A DNA stretch of 47,171 nucleotides from Desulfobacteraceae bacterium (GCA_030642205.1 DAOWOF010000002.1:1-47171); one strand, 5' to 3'; positions 1 to 9,388 are shown, counted from the stretch's first letter. The notes: generated from the sequence alone by a model not told the origin. Translations and numbers: made by a program.

Positions 1-1104
1 ATAATCAACGGCCGAATAATCGATGCCTCGACTGAGGATACTTTTATCCCTACTGTAAGTCTTTCTCTCTTTGAGGGAATCAATCAGACAACAGGAACGG
101 CCATCGATGCACAAACATCGGCCGACGCAGACAACATCACCACCTATGAGTTTACAGATGTAGCACCTGGCTCTTATACTTTGCTCGCTCAGAAGGCTGG
201 CTACGCGGACTCCTTTATAAATGTCGTCTCAATTGGTGAATCAACAAAGATATTTCAGATCAGTATGTCCAGTGATATTACTGCTGAAGGAGGGCTAAGA
301 ATAGTCCTCAGCTGGAATGAGCATCCCAGGGATATTGACAGTCATCTTATTACCCCTGCAATTGAAGGTGAATCATCATACCATGTGTATTATGCCGATC
401 CCGGTTCTTTGGAAAATGCTCCTTACGCTGGTTTGGACAGGGATGATGTAACAAGCTATGGCCCTGAAACTGTTACAATTGATCAATTTTTTCCGGGCAC
501 ATATATATACTCAGTTAGATATTTTAGTGGCGAAGGCGCCCTGGCAACCTCAGGAGCGATTGTAAAAGTTTATGATATAAATGGACTCCTGCATACATTT
601 AATGTCCCACCCACAGTAGGCAGTATTCCATCAGAGTTTGACGACGAATGGGTAGTCTTTTCCCTTGATGGCGACACAGGACAAATCACCAGTTCTTCAG
701 GAGAAATACTGGTTCCTGATGAAGAATTAACTCCGGTGGTTTCAACTGTTCCACCCCAACAACAGGGCGGCAGCAATAGCGGCTGTTTCATTGCTACTGC
801 CGCCTTTGGCTCTCCTGTGGAAAAACATGTTATGACTCTCAGGGCTTTTAGGGATCAATATCTCCTGCCCAATAAATTAGGCAGGATTATTACAGGGTGT
901 TATTATAAGTACTCTCCACCTTTGGCTAATTGTATTGCCAAACACAATACGCTTAGAACATTAACCCGTATTTGTTTATTATCATTTATTGTTACCTGCG
1001 CCTTCATGGCGCATTACGGTATGTATATTATAATTTTTGGCTGTTTTCTAATTATATCGCTATATTTGATTAAAAAAGAATCGATAATCCAACATATTCT
1101 ATAG
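1..1104 (+). CDS. C-terminal part of a CFI-box secreted protein (5' end outside window)
   Basis: The frame is open from base 1 to the stop at 1104, so 367 residues are visible and the true start lies upstream; TTG at 181 is not needed as a start. The first ~60 residues look like a carboxypeptidase-regulatory/Cna-B-like beta-sandwich (pattern [21 protein letters not shown]). Next comes a YfaP/DUF2135-like domain (LVLSWNEHP-type segment, here [16 protein letters not shown], codons near 301-350). After a Gln/Gly/Ser linker lies the motif [10 protein letters not shown] (codons from 784), the hallmark of the CFI-box C-terminal domain known from deltaproteobacterial exported proteins, followed by a basic stretch and two hydrophobic segments. 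Role is unknown; it is probably exported and anchored. The domain order is seen directly; the family names are from memory. Confidence 0.75.
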   Translation: MINGRIIDASTEDTFIPTVSLSLFEGINQTTGTAIDAQTSADADNITTYEFTDVAPGSYTLLAQKAGYADSFINVVSIGESTKIFQISMSSDITAEGGLRIVLSWNEHPRDIDSHLITPAIEGESSYHVYYADPGSLENAPYAGLDRDDVTSYGPETVTIDQFFPGTYIYSVRYFSGEGALATSGAIVKVYDINGLLHTFNVPPTVGSIPSEFDDEWVVFSLDGDTGQITSSSGEILVPDEELTPVVSTVPPQQQGGSNSGCFIATAAFGSPVEKHVMTLRAFRDQYLLPNKLGRIITGCYYKYSPPLANCIAKHNTLRTLTRICLLSFIVTCAFMAHYGMYIIIFGCFLIISLYLIKKESIIQHIL

Positions 1105-1183
1105 CTTTTTCAGCATCTTTTATATGAAAGAACTGCTTTAGAGGCAGGGACTAAAATTGTTTAAGTATGGGAGAGTTAATATA

Positions 1184-1894
1184 ATGTTCAATAAGATCTC
1201 GTTAATTTTATTTATTTTTATAATAATGATTTTTAATCATGCCTTTGCCCATGGCAATGATCTCTTTAGGGATAATGCCATTTCATTTAAGGTGGGTTAT
1301 CATCTTTACCCCAAAAGCGACTTTATGGACGCTTGGGCAGGTAATTCCAGTGATTTCAATGGATTTGCCTTTGAAGTTGATTATGATAAAAATATTTTTA
1401 AAAATTTGTCTGTTGGCTGTGCCCTTGGCTTTTTTCCTAAAGGGATGAAATATGAAAGTGCTTTTCTCTTTGGTGATACACCTGATATTGATATCAAAAA
1501 TATATACTTCAATCTATCCGCCAAGTACCATTTAAAGCTCACAAAAAGACTTGAATGTTATTTGGGCATTGCCCCTCATTTTTATCATACAAACATCGAT
1601 TGTGTTTATAAATTTGGTTCATTTGAATCTAAGATTTCTGATAAACATAAAACATTCGGCATCCATGGTTTGGTTGGGATTGAATATGTATTTTGCAGAT
1701 ATCCAACAAAACAAGGGCTTTTGGATATACCCACAGGGATTTTTATCGAATATGCCTATTCATCAGTCAAAATAAATAATGTTGATGAAAAACTTATAAA
1801 TGATATCAATAATGAATATGGCCTGGCCTTGCCTTTTCATGATCTGGATGTAGGAGGACATTTAATTTTCAGCGGCATAAGGTGGCGCTTTTAG
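1184..1894 (+). CDS. Small outer-membrane beta-barrel protein (hypothetical)
   Basis: About 236 residues. I chose ATG 1184 over the upstream TTG at 1157 because GGAGAG lies 9 bases before it and the protein then begins with a normal signal peptide (hydrophobic core LILFIFIIMIF, cleavage near AFA-HG). The mature protein alternates polar and apolar residues in many short strands (for example ISFKVGYHLYP, KNIYFNLSAKYHLKL, HGLVGIEYVF) and ends in Trp-Arg-Phe; a C-terminal Phe is the usual signal for the BAM outer-membrane assembly machinery. It resembles eight-stranded OmpW/opacity-type barrels in size, but I cannot name a family. No operon partner: the next gene is convergent. Confidence 0.6.
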   Translation: MFNKISLILFIFIIMIFNHAFAHGNDLFRDNAISFKVGYHLYPKSDFMDAWAGNSSDFNGFAFEVDYDKNIFKNLSVGCALGFFPKGMKYESAFLFGDTPDIDIKNIYFNLSAKYHLKLTKRLECYLGIAPHFYHTNIDCVYKFGSFESKISDKHKTFGIHGLVGIEYVFCRYPTKQGLLDIPTGIFIEYAYSSVKINNVDEKLINDINNEYGLALPFHDLDVGGHLIFSGIRWRF

Positions 1895-1935
1895 TCTTTT
1901 CTGTGGATAAGGAGTTGTCTGGACAATAAATGTTA

Positions 1936-2754
1936 CTATTTTTGTTTAAAGACCACTCTCCTGTTCCTGGCTCGCCCTGAATCCGTGCTATTGACAGCAA
2001 CCGGACGGGAATAATCAAAGCCCTTGATGAATAGCCTGAATGGCTTTATCCCATGCTGAAGCAAAAAGGACTTAACACTTATGGCCCGTTTAATAGAAAG
2101 ATCAACATTATATGCCTTTGTCCCATGATTGTCGGTATGCCCATCAATTTCCAATACAAAATCAGATTTCTGTCGTAAAAATAAGAGCAACTCAAAAAGT
2201 TTTTTTATCGCACCCTGTTTTAGATTATATTTGTCAAAATCAAACAGGATAGTAAATCTCTCCAAATTAAATCCGGCACTGCCAATTAAAGCACTTTGTC
2301 CTTTTTCTTCTATAATATCCAGAATATAATGCCCCTTTTCGGCAAAGACCTGACACCAAACAGTACCACCTTCACTTTTGGAGACATTAAAAGAAAGTCG
2401 TTTATTTCTTTCCCATAATAAGATGCCTTTTTTTTCAAGGGCCAAATCCCGATAATGTTCGATAATTTCCAAAGGAGAATATACTCCTTCTTTTTTTAAT
2501 ACATCTTTATACTCAATCAGATATTCATACCTTAGGTACAGGCCCCTAAGCTTTAAATATTTAATCTTATTATCTTGTATATTATAATGAGGCATCTCAT
2601 AAAGAAAATTCTTTTGTTCCGAATAGTCTATCAACGTGGAACGAATGACTGATTCTATAATAGGATAATCCTTGATTTCCGCGGAGGCAAAAAGAATTCT
2701 GAAAAATAACACATGACAAAAAAGGGTAATGATAATTATGATATTTTTTTTCAC
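1936..2754 (-). CDS. OmpA-family (peptidoglycan-binding domain) protein
   Basis: The protein has 272 residues. The N-terminus is a signal peptide (MKKN followed by a long Ile/Leu core, cleavage near ASA-EI). Residues ~30-160 match nothing I know. The last ~105 residues form an OmpA-like domain: FDFDKYNLKQGA at its start, the binding-loop signature IDGHTDNHGTKAYNVDLSIKRA, and the ending GRARNRRVVF. The conserved Asp and Arg of the diaminopimelate-binding site are present (HTD, RNRRV). The likely role is linking an envelope complex to peptidoglycan. It stands alone, on the opposite strand to both neighbours, and short direct repeats (TAAGGAGTTGTC) lie on each side of it. Confidence 0.75.
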   Translation of the reverse strand: MKKNIIIIITLFCHVLFFRILFASAEIKDYPIIESVIRSTLIDYSEQKNFLYEMPHYNIQDNKIKYLKLRGLYLRYEYLIEYKDVLKKEGVYSPLEIIEHYRDLALEKKGILLWERNKRLSFNVSKSEGGTVWCQVFAEKGHYILDIIEEKGQSALIGSAGFNLERFTILFDFDKYNLKQGAIKKLFELLLFLRQKSDFVLEIDGHTDNHGTKAYNVDLSIKRAISVKSFLLQHGIKPFRLFIKGFDYSRPVAVNSTDSGRARNRRVVFKQK

Positions 2755-2979
2755 AATTTCTCCTCGAAAATATTTCCGTCCCTGTCCCTTAAGGAGTTGT
2801 CCGTAAATAACTTGAACATCTTATGATAAAATTTAAATTTTATTTATGGCATAAATCTTGAAGGATTTTTATCAAACTCTAATTAAAAAATCTTCTTCTT
2901 TCTTCTTTAAAATATATCAAGTCGACCTGAAGATCGAGATTTTTTTCATATAACAAACATCTAAAAAGGAATGATCATA

Positions 2980-3981
2980 ATGAAATTATCTATAAGCGTC
3001 CTGCTTTTTTTCTTATGTACCGCTATTTCAAACACCTCTTTCGCCTCAGACAATCAGACAAATCTGGATATATACACAGAGATTGGATTGGAAAACAGGT
3101 ATATTAATGGCGATACTACATACCGTATCAGCTTTGAGGACACATGGGATAATGGGGGTCATGGTGAGAGTGAGCTGGAATTCCCTTTTGATAACTACAT
3201 GAGTGGAATAAGGATCAACATCGGAAGTAGAGATAAAAAGAATAATAAGTTATCCCGTGGAATATTTAAATTCTCCTACCTTTCATCTATAGATAAAAAA
3301 GCCGGAAAAATGAAAGATTCCGACTGGATTGAAAATGACGCGGCTTATGATCAGCCTCCTCATCCTGGACTTGACTTATATACCGAATCAGATGCCGAGT
3401 ATAAAGGCACTATGATTGATATTTCCTATGGTTATAATTTTATGATAACCAACTCATGGGTCATTGGTCCTCTGCTAAGATATAGATATCATAAGGCCGA
3501 ATATGACATCTATGGCTTAAGCGGATATTACTATACCTCCCCTGTTTCAGGCACTGAAAAGGCCCTGGAATATGAAATTAAATACAATATCCCTTACGTT
3601 GGTCTTGACACAACTTTTATTTTTGGAAAAAAACAGCAATTTGAAATCAATTTAAATTATGCTTTCTCTGACTGGGCAAATGCTAAAGATATCGACAACC
3701 ATATATTGAGGTCAAAGGAGTCTAAAGGTGACTGTGAAGGAGAATCCTATATGGCAAATATCAATCTTGCATGGAAACTGGCCTCCAACTGGACTATTAG
3801 CCTTGGGGGAAGCTATATGGATATTGATACCAGGGGAACTCAAACGCAAAAGTGGTACGCGGCCCCCTTTTTAGGCGCGGAAACTGATGATATAGACGAT
3901 AAGATCACATCCCGTTTATGGTCGGGCAGTCTTACAATCACCTATAGATTTAATAATCAGATTAATGATTCCTGGTATTAG
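2980..3981 (+). CDS. Omptin-family outer-membrane protease candidate
   Basis: This is a 333-residue beta-barrel protein. ATG 2980 is preferred over ATG 2971 because AAAAGGA ends at 2970, directly against the first ATG but 9 bases from the second; it gives a clean signal peptide ending near SFA-SD. From memory of OmpT, the active site has an Asp-x-Asp pair in a DxDW context and a second Asp-x-His pair. Here DSDW occurs at residues 116-119 and DIDNH at 240-244 (numbered from ATG 2971), in the same order, with the conserved flanks HPGLDLYTESD and KYNIPYVGL between them. The C-terminus reaches TYRF plus a short tail. So all four catalytic positions seem kept. Substrate unknown. Length fits omptins (~300) with longer loops. 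Confidence 0.65.
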   Translation: MKLSISVLLFFLCTAISNTSFASDNQTNLDIYTEIGLENRYINGDTTYRISFEDTWDNGGHGESELEFPFDNYMSGIRINIGSRDKKNNKLSRGIFKFSYLSSIDKKAGKMKDSDWIENDAAYDQPPHPGLDLYTESDAEYKGTMIDISYGYNFMITNSWVIGPLLRYRYHKAEYDIYGLSGYYYTSPVSGTEKALEYEIKYNIPYVGLDTTFIFGKKQQFEINLNYAFSDWANAKDIDNHILRSKESKGDCEGESYMANINLAWKLASNWTISLGGSYMDIDTRGTQTQKWYAAPFLGAETDDIDDKITSRLWSGSLTITYRFNNQINDSWY

Positions 3982-4021
3982 AGCTTAGAAACGCGAAAAA
4001 AATAGACGGCAATTAAATCAA

Positions 4022-4936
4022 TTATCCAGACTTTCTTTCTTCCATTCTTTTCTGAATAACTTTAATTCTGGCTTCAAGGTTTAAAAGATAAGCTGGTTCC
4101 TGTTGCTGCGGGCCAGGTTTCCCGTCATATTCGAACTTTTTAATCCTGGACATTATTCGCTTTAAATCACCTTTCTCTTCCTGTACGCAAGTTTCTACCA
4201 GTTGTCGAAATGCATCACACTGAACAAGGGATTTTTGAATATATTCACTCGCATCCTTTCCAGTATAGGCGTAATGATGTCCAAGACAAAGGATTTCAAC
4301 ATCCAAAGAAGCAAGTTTTTCCATGGAATTTAAATACATATCATAATCAATCAAGAAATCTGAATTAATATATCCGGTTTTATCAGGGACACCCAGGGCT
4401 TCCGATGAAAATAAAATCTTTTGCTCCGGAATATAAAGACTAATAGAATCCCTTGTATGGCCTGGTGTCTCAATAATCTTGATACTCAGGGTGTCAGAAA
4501 TCCGAATAACATCATTTTCCTTAACAACCATGTCCACATTAAATGCTTCAAAGGAACCTGTAAGATCTGCAACCATACCACCTTTTTTTGATGCATCCTC
4601 TGCGCTTTGATTAAGCCTATAGATTAATTCAATAGCCTTTGGTCTCTGAAGGATTTTTTTTGCCTTTTCTGAGGCTATAACCTGCAGCCCGGGAAAATTC
4701 TTTTTAAAGAAAGAAACAGCGCCGCAATGATCATAATGTACGTGGCTCAAAAACTGATAAGCCGGCTTCCGATCGACAAGGACATCGACAATGCCATTAA
4801 CATAACGCTTGCCAACAAAGGCAAAACCAGCGTCAAGGAGGGCTGGAAAGTCTCCGTCGATAAGGTAAACCGGAACCCCGGGACTGCCAATCATATAGAC
4901 AGAATCTGTTATTTTCCCAATCTGGTCGATAATCAT
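4022..4936 (-). CDS. MBL-fold metallo-hydrolase
   Basis: A protein of about 304 residues with the metallo-beta-lactamase fold: the zinc motif HVHYDHCGAV near residue 70, a later ETPGHTRDS (third His), and GHHYAYTG near the C-terminus (last His), plus ALLDAGF before the motif. This pattern fits the glyoxalase-II-like/flavoprotein-type hydrolases of broad substrate range; the true substrate cannot be read. The start is uncertain: GTG at 4945 or ATG at 4936, neither with a good ribosome site. Upstream (4981-5000) lies a palindromic ACCTTGGAAGGT element that recurs before the sigma54 activator gene. The gene is not co-directional with its left neighbour and is separated from the DUF1329 gene by a hairpin terminator. 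Confidence 0.75.
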   Translation of the reverse strand: MIIDQIGKITDSVYMIGSPGVPVYLIDGDFPALLDAGFAFVGKRYVNGIVDVLVDRKPAYQFLSHVHYDHCGAVSFFKKNFPGLQVIASEKAKKILQRPKAIELIYRLNQSAEDASKKGGMVADLTGSFEAFNVDMVVKENDVIRISDTLSIKIIETPGHTRDSISLYIPEQKILFSSEALGVPDKTGYINSDFLIDYDMYLNSMEKLASLDVEILCLGHHYAYTGKDASEYIQKSLVQCDAFRQLVETCVQEEKGDLKRIMSRIKKFEYDGKPGPQQQEPAYLLNLEARIKVIQKRMEERKSG

Positions 4937-4980
4937 ATTAATCACATGAAAGCAAGATAAATTTGAAACCTCATTCTGAC

Positions 4981-5000
4981 ATTATACCTTGGAAGGTTAA
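4981..5000. promoter_or_regulatory. Candidate operator: palindrome ACCTTGGAAGGT
   Basis: ATTATACCTTGGAAGGTTAA contains the perfect 5-bp arms ACCTT/AAGGT around GG. It sits about 45-65 bases upstream of the minus-strand MBL gene. A nearly identical block, ATTATACCTCGGAAGGTTAT, occurs at 12092-12111 upstream of the sigma54 activator gene. Shared placement suggests a common regulator; none can be named. Confidence 0.3.
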
Positions 5001-5047
5001 TCACTTTAAAAGGCAGGGGAGAGTATAAATTCTTAAAGAGCCAAAAT

Positions 5048-5080
5048 AAATAATCCCATCCTGCAGGATAGGGATTATTT
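5048..5080 (-). terminator. Hairpin terminator after DUF1329 gene
   Basis: Ten-base arms AAATAATCCC (5048-5057) and GGGATTATTT (5071-5080) pair perfectly; the loop holds the self-complementary ATCCTGCAGGAT, so the stem can extend with a one-base bulge. Read on the minus strand it follows the stop at 5110 by about 30 bases and is followed by a T-rich run. It may work in both directions. Confidence 0.6.
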
Positions 5081-5109
5081 ACAAAATATAAGGAAACTGG
5101 AAAACCAGA

Positions 5110-6459
5110 TCAACGAGAGAGAAAATCTTTCTTTAAAGTATCCATTGTAAGATCATTTGTAACAAAATCCTCAGCCCCCGAATAGGCAAATAACGCCCTG
5201 GTTGAGTGTTTTCTCAGGATATCAATGGACGAATCATTATACATGGTATAAAACCAGTGCTTATCCCTGCCCTGACAAATCAGCTGTACAATCCAGTCCC
5301 TGCCTTTCATGTCTCTGTCAACAGAATAGCAGGCGGAAAACAATAGAGGATCCAGATATAGCACAAGATCAGTCATATTGATAGGCTTCTTGTAGGTTCC
5401 CTTGATAATATAACAATTCCGTTTTTGATAATACTGGTCAATCCCGTTACAATGGCCGTTGGGATTATAATATGCATGAGAATGGCTGCTTGATGGCATC
5501 AGCAGCTCTTTTCTACCCAGATAATACCAATTAAAACGAACCACATGACCCTCAAAACCTTCAGTGGAATCATATGTCCAGTCCAGTCCTCCGGGAAATC
5601 GGTCCTGATGCTGGTTTGTAGACATCCTTCTAATCCTTCTGATGGATGGAATATAAACCCACATGGCATCATCCCGATCCGGATCATTATAACGATAATA
5701 CAAGGGGATGGTTCCCCTTAGATTATATGGCGCAATATAGGGTGTGGCATAGACAAAATCCAGATTCTCGGGGTTGGGCTGATATAGCCCATCAGGCGTA
5801 TGTGCATCTACCCTGACTCGGCCGCTAAATTGCATTCTTCTATTAAGTATCAAATTATGCCTTTCATGCCCGTTACGATCCTTTGTTGAAATATCCATTC
5901 TTACATATCTGTCATTATCCTGATACCTCTTGATATAATTCCAGATTAATTTATCAGCAGCCTTTGGATCCTTTTCATCAATAAGAGGAAAAGGAATGCC
6001 ATATTTATAATTTCTCATCCACCCTTTTTCATCAAGATATACTTCCTTTTTGTTCTTCTCGGTTTGCGCCATGAATTTTTCCCACATCATTCCACGTGGT
6101 TTAACTGGCTCAAAAGCGGTTTCATTTATTCGGAAGGTGCCCCAGATCTCAGGATGAGAATACATTTCATAATGTCTTTCCGGCAGCAGATCCTTAATCT
6201 CGGACATTGGTCGCGCCTTATAGCCCCATGAACGTAATACCTTCTGATATTCAGTTATTTCATTATATCCACCCCTTGGAGGGTCACACTTAATCATTCC
6301 TTTATTCCAGCCATCAACTTTGCTTGAGATATCTTCGTCTACAAGCCAATCAGGATCTTGTGGCAGTCCTTCAATCTTAAAAGCTGCCCATGAAGTTCCA
6401 TAAAAGATGATAACCAAGAAGAATACACACAAACAATATATCCGGTTGCTTCTATTCAT
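5110..6459 (-). CDS. DUF1329 exported protein, copy 1
   Basis: The protein has 449 residues with a signal peptide (hydrophobic stretch to TSWA-AF), and AAAGGAGG sits 7 bases before the ATG. It belongs to the DUF1329 family, whose members have a LolA/LolB-like beta fold and are exported by proteobacteria; the function is not established (some are linked to outer-membrane lipid or lipoprotein handling). Visible family hallmarks are GGYNEIT, AYLRGTIPLYYRY-type (here NLRGTIPLYYRYND), IPSIRRIRRMSTNQHQDRFPG, GFEGHVVRFNWYYLGRKELL and VDRDMKGRDWIVQL. It is a close paralogue of the gene at 6905-8257: the same motifs occur in the same order over the whole length. The 445-bp gap between the two argues for separate promoters. 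Confidence 0.8.
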   Translation of the reverse strand: MNRSNRIYCLCVFFLVIIFYGTSWAAFKIEGLPQDPDWLVDEDISSKVDGWNKGMIKCDPPRGGYNEITEYQKVLRSWGYKARPMSEIKDLLPERHYEMYSHPEIWGTFRINETAFEPVKPRGMMWEKFMAQTEKNKKEVYLDEKGWMRNYKYGIPFPLIDEKDPKAADKLIWNYIKRYQDNDRYVRMDISTKDRNGHERHNLILNRRMQFSGRVRVDAHTPDGLYQPNPENLDFVYATPYIAPYNLRGTIPLYYRYNDPDRDDAMWVYIPSIRRIRRMSTNQHQDRFPGGLDWTYDSTEGFEGHVVRFNWYYLGRKELLMPSSSHSHAYYNPNGHCNGIDQYYQKRNCYIIKGTYKKPINMTDLVLYLDPLLFSACYSVDRDMKGRDWIVQLICQGRDKHWFYTMYNDSSIDILRKHSTRALFAYSGAEDFVTNDLTMDTLKKDFLSR

Positions 6460-6656
6460 ATTAAAAACCTCCTTTAATAATGATGAACTTGCAGCAATAA
6501 TTTTTTAAGAATTTATAAACATATATCGCATGTATTTTATCGTGTGTAGTCAATGAAGGACGCCAAAAATCGAATGATTTTATTTCTGCAAGAGGCTCAA
6601 TTTTTCAATGTAATTGTAAATAAATTTTGTAACTGATACCTTTCTAAGTTATAGAT

Positions 6657-6708
6657 GTTGGGGAGGCAAGCGAGCCCCTTGGATTAAGCTTAGCTTCGTC
6701 TCCCCAAC
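6657..6708. other. Strong stem-loop between the DUF1329 paralogues
   Basis: GTTGGGGAGGCAAGC (6657-6671) pairs with the complementary block at 6693-6708 (ending CTCCCCAAC), a 15-bp stem with one bulged C and a ~21-base loop. There is no T-run on either side, so it is not a standard terminator; it may be a REP-type palindrome or part of a transcript leader. It is more GC-rich than its surroundings. Confidence 0.5.
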
Positions 6709-6802
6709 TCTTTAACTCAGGGCATCATTGGAAATTTTGTTTGTAGCTATTCAGCTATCTGTAGAGTTCTCTAGCGTATCATTACATAGTTATAATTTAG
6801 CA

Positions 6803-6882
6803 GGTTCTTTCTTTCCGACCTATTAGATGCGTTTTTGGTTTAATCAGATTAGTGTTACAGTGGATATTAGTTGAATAGTTAC
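6803..6882 (+). repeat. Dispersed intergenic repeat, copy A (short form)
   Basis: Begins GGTTCTTTCTTTCCGACCT, contains GGTTTAATCAGATTAG, and ends AATAGTTAC. It matches the minus strand of 46804-46881 along its whole length and shares both end blocks with 28935-29037 and 46938-47042. The rest of the 445-bp gap (6460-6904), apart from the stem-loop at 6657-6708, shows no gene or recognised site. Confidence 0.6.
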
Positions 6883-6904
6883 ACTGATTTTTAAGAATTT
6901 TTTT

Positions 6905-8257
6905 CTACCGGCTTTGCAGTTCTTTTCTTAAATTTGTCATGGTTAAATCTTCAAATAAAAAATCTGAACATCCTGAGTAGGTAAACTGTACCCATGTTGA
7001 ATGCCTGCGGATAATATCAATAGCGTAGTCATTATACATTGTGTAAAACCATTCCTTGCACCTTCCCTGGGTAATTAACTGGATAATCCAGTCTCTTCCC
7101 TTTATGTCTCTATCAACTGAATAACACGCGGCGTACAAGATTGGGTCCAGGTATAGGACCATCTCCGACATATTAACAGGGTTTTTATACTGAGCCTTGA
7201 TTACATATGTATTCCTGCGCTGATAATACTGGTCATTTCCATTCATATAACCTTTAAGGGTATGATAACAATGACTATGCCCAATAATGGGTATTAGCAG
7301 CTCCTTTCTGCCAAGGAATGTCCAGTTAAAGCGAGTCACATTCCCTTCAAAACCTTCGGTATTATCAAAAGTAAAATCCAGTCCTCCAGGATACCTGTCC
7401 TGGTGTTGGGCAGTGGACATTCTCCGAACTCGTCTTATGGAAGGGATATAGATCCATAAATCATCATCTCTATTATAATTATAACGGTAGTACAGGGTTA
7501 TTGTTCCCCTCAGATTATATGGCGCAATATAGGAAACATTATACAAGAAATCCGTACGAGTGGGGTTAGGCGTATACAGGCCATTATTAGTATTTTCATT
7601 CTCTCTTAATCTGCCGCTCATTTGCAAGCGTTTGCTAAGAATCAGGTTGTGGCGCGAATGTGCCCTGCGATCCTTTGTTGACAAGCTCATTGGCACATAT
7701 CTGTCATTATCCTGAAATCGTTTATAATAATTCCAGACCAACTTTTCTGCTACACGAGGATCATTCTTTGGATCAATAACAGGAAAGGGAATTCCGTATC
7801 GATAGTTTATGAGCCATCCTTCTTCATCCAGTGAAACTTCTTTTTTATTTCTCTCGGTTTGGGCCATAAACGTTTCCCAATAATGCCCTCTTGGCTTAAC
7901 TGGTTCCCAGGCAGTCTCATTTATCCGAAATGTGCCCCATATTTCAGGATGCGTATACATTTCATAATGAGGAGCAGGCATAAGGTCCTTAATTTCTTTA
8001 AAAGGCCTTGCCTTATAACCCCAGGAACCAAGGATTGTCTGGTTTTCAGTGATTTGATTATAACCTCCTCTTGGAGCCCTGCATAATAATTTCCCCTGGT
8101 CCCATCCCTGTATATCTTGAGCAATTTCCCGATCGACCAACCAATCAGGATCATGCTCCATACCTTTTACTCTATATTCAACAGCCCCTGCAGGCAGATT
8201 CAACAAACAAACCAAGAGAGAGGAAACAAGACAAAATAACAAAGTTTTAATTTTCAT
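6905..8257 (-). CDS. DUF1329 exported protein, copy 2
   Basis: The protein has 450 residues: signal peptide (cleavage near AGA-VE), then the DUF1329 domain over the full length. It shares long identical blocks with the downstream paralogue, for example PHYEMYTHPEIWGTFRINET, GTITLYYRYN, RRMSTAQHQDRYPGGLDF and IKGRDWIIQL, so the pair arose by tandem duplication and both copies stay intact, with no stops or frameshifts. AAAGG lies about 10 bases before the ATG. The family is periplasmic or outer-membrane associated and its biochemical role is unknown. No transporter or partner gene is adjacent, and the upstream 466 bp give no clear promoter. Confidence 0.8.
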   Translation of the reverse strand: MKIKTLLFCLVSSLLVCLLNLPAGAVEYRVKGMEHDPDWLVDREIAQDIQGWDQGKLLCRAPRGGYNQITENQTILGSWGYKARPFKEIKDLMPAPHYEMYTHPEIWGTFRINETAWEPVKPRGHYWETFMAQTERNKKEVSLDEEGWLINYRYGIPFPVIDPKNDPRVAEKLVWNYYKRFQDNDRYVPMSLSTKDRRAHSRHNLILSKRLQMSGRLRENENTNNGLYTPNPTRTDFLYNVSYIAPYNLRGTITLYYRYNYNRDDDLWIYIPSIRRVRRMSTAQHQDRYPGGLDFTFDNTEGFEGNVTRFNWTFLGRKELLIPIIGHSHCYHTLKGYMNGNDQYYQRRNTYVIKAQYKNPVNMSEMVLYLDPILYAACYSVDRDIKGRDWIIQLITQGRCKEWFYTMYNDYAIDIIRRHSTWVQFTYSGCSDFLFEDLTMTNLRKELQSR

Positions 8258-8723
8258 AGTAATAACCTTTCTTTTTATTAAAGATACTTTTATAAATCAC
8301 TATTATTTTTTTAAAGTTGATTTTGTAGATATTGCCTGATTTAAACCAGCTATATTCTTTATAGTTAATAATTAAGTTAAGCTCTGAAACAAGACCTATT
8401 TCTTGAAAACGAGTTTAAAGCAAAATAATTATTTAAAAGAGTAGGTTATAGGCAAAAGGTAAGGTTATTTGTGTAGGATAAATTACAAGTATATCAAACT
8501 TTTTAGTGCATCTGGTTAGTAAGTGAGGCAGATAAAAACAGGAGTCCAGGTAATCTAAAATTATTTTAAGTAATTAGGGCTAAGGATTGGAACATGATTG
8601 CCTGCTATATCAAACAAGAAAAAACATTAAGGTAATATGTCTTATTAATATCTTTAAAGTTTATTAATGTCAAATAATTAAGTTATACTTGCCAAGAGCA
8701 GCTGCAATTTTTTCAAGAGTCTC
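8258..8723. other. Intergenic gap, nothing recognised
   Basis: This 466-bp AT-rich stretch lies between the DUF1329 gene and the HD-domain gene, both on the minus strand. I see no ORF with a ribosome site, no sizeable inverted repeat, and no copy of the dispersed repeats found elsewhere in the window. It presumably carries the promoter of the DUF1329 gene. Confidence 0.4.
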
Positions 8724-9314
8724 TTACAGGGATGGGTCATAATATATATCCTCATTCTTTGCCAATGTTGATAAATGGGAGGGATGAAAATTAAGTTTTT
8801 TAAAGAGTTTCTTTTCTACTTGCAGGCATAGTTCAAAATTTTTTTTAATGCCATCACGGATCTGTTTTTGATTTTTCCCATAGCGTTCTAAAATATAGGC
8901 CAATCGATCATCAACAGAAACAATTTTATCATGGTTGACCCTTTTATCTGAATAAAAAACAATCTCTTTTTCTGAATATCCTGAATTTAAACGGTAGTTT
9001 TTGAGCCTTACATGTTCTGCTACCAACGGATAGATTTCATGAAGATTATTCTCGATGCAGATCTGTTTTCCCATTTCCGCGTGATCTTCGCCGGATTTCA
9101 AGCATGCTGTTTTTCCAATATCATGCAGCAGAGCTCCGGCTGTAACTTTAGGGATTGATATTTCAATCCCTAAGGCATTCATTTTTCTGGCAATTAAATG
9201 TGCTGCTTTGGCGACAGTTAATGAGTGGTCTTTGATATTTGAAAGCATACTATATTGTTCCATTAGAAGAAAACAGGTCTCAATCTTAGGTATCATTATA
9301 ATTCCCGGAATCAT
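8724..9314 (-). CDS. HD-domain (HDIG) phosphohydrolase-type protein
   Basis: The protein has 196 residues. The HD signature is clear: His in IKDHSLTVAKAA (first metal His), LLHDIGKTACLKSGEDHAEMG (the HD pair and the following His), and AEHVRLKNY. Single-domain HDIG proteins of this size are metal-dependent phosphohydrolases acting on nucleotides, tRNA ends or cyclic nucleotides; the substrate cannot be deduced. No second domain is visible; the C-terminal third is Lys-rich and helical. The start could also be ATG 9296; neither start has a good ribosome site. It is divergent from feoA, with 157 bases between. Confidence 0.7.
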   Translation of the reverse strand: MIPGIIMIPKIETCFLLMEQYSMLSNIKDHSLTVAKAAHLIARKMNALGIEISIPKVTAGALLHDIGKTACLKSGEDHAEMGKQICIENNLHEIYPLVAEHVRLKNYRLNSGYSEKEIVFYSDKRVNHDKIVSVDDRLAYILERYGKNQKQIRDGIKKNFELCLQVEKKLFKKLNFHPSHLSTLAKNEDIYYDPSL

Positions 9315-9388
9315 ATTATTTCAATTTAAAAGATACGTCCTCTGTGCATAGTCAGAGTTAAATGGCTATAGTTAAATCCACAATTTAA

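Noticed and set aside
1902-1910. Perfect DnaA box TGTGGATAA (TTATCCACA on minus strand)
   Set aside because: A single box in a short gap between envelope genes, with no AT-rich unwinding region or dnaA nearby; expected by chance in a sequence of this length.
1908-2801. Direct repeats TAAGGAGTTGTC on both sides of the OmpA-domain gene, as a possible mobile cassette
   Set aside because: Only 12 bases are shared, they are not at target-duplication positions, and no transposase or recombinase is present.
2847-2862. Sigma54-like TGGCATAAATCTTGAA before the omptin gene
   Set aside because: The -12 part reads TTGAA rather than TTGCA, and no enhancer palindromes are near; too weak to list as a promoter.
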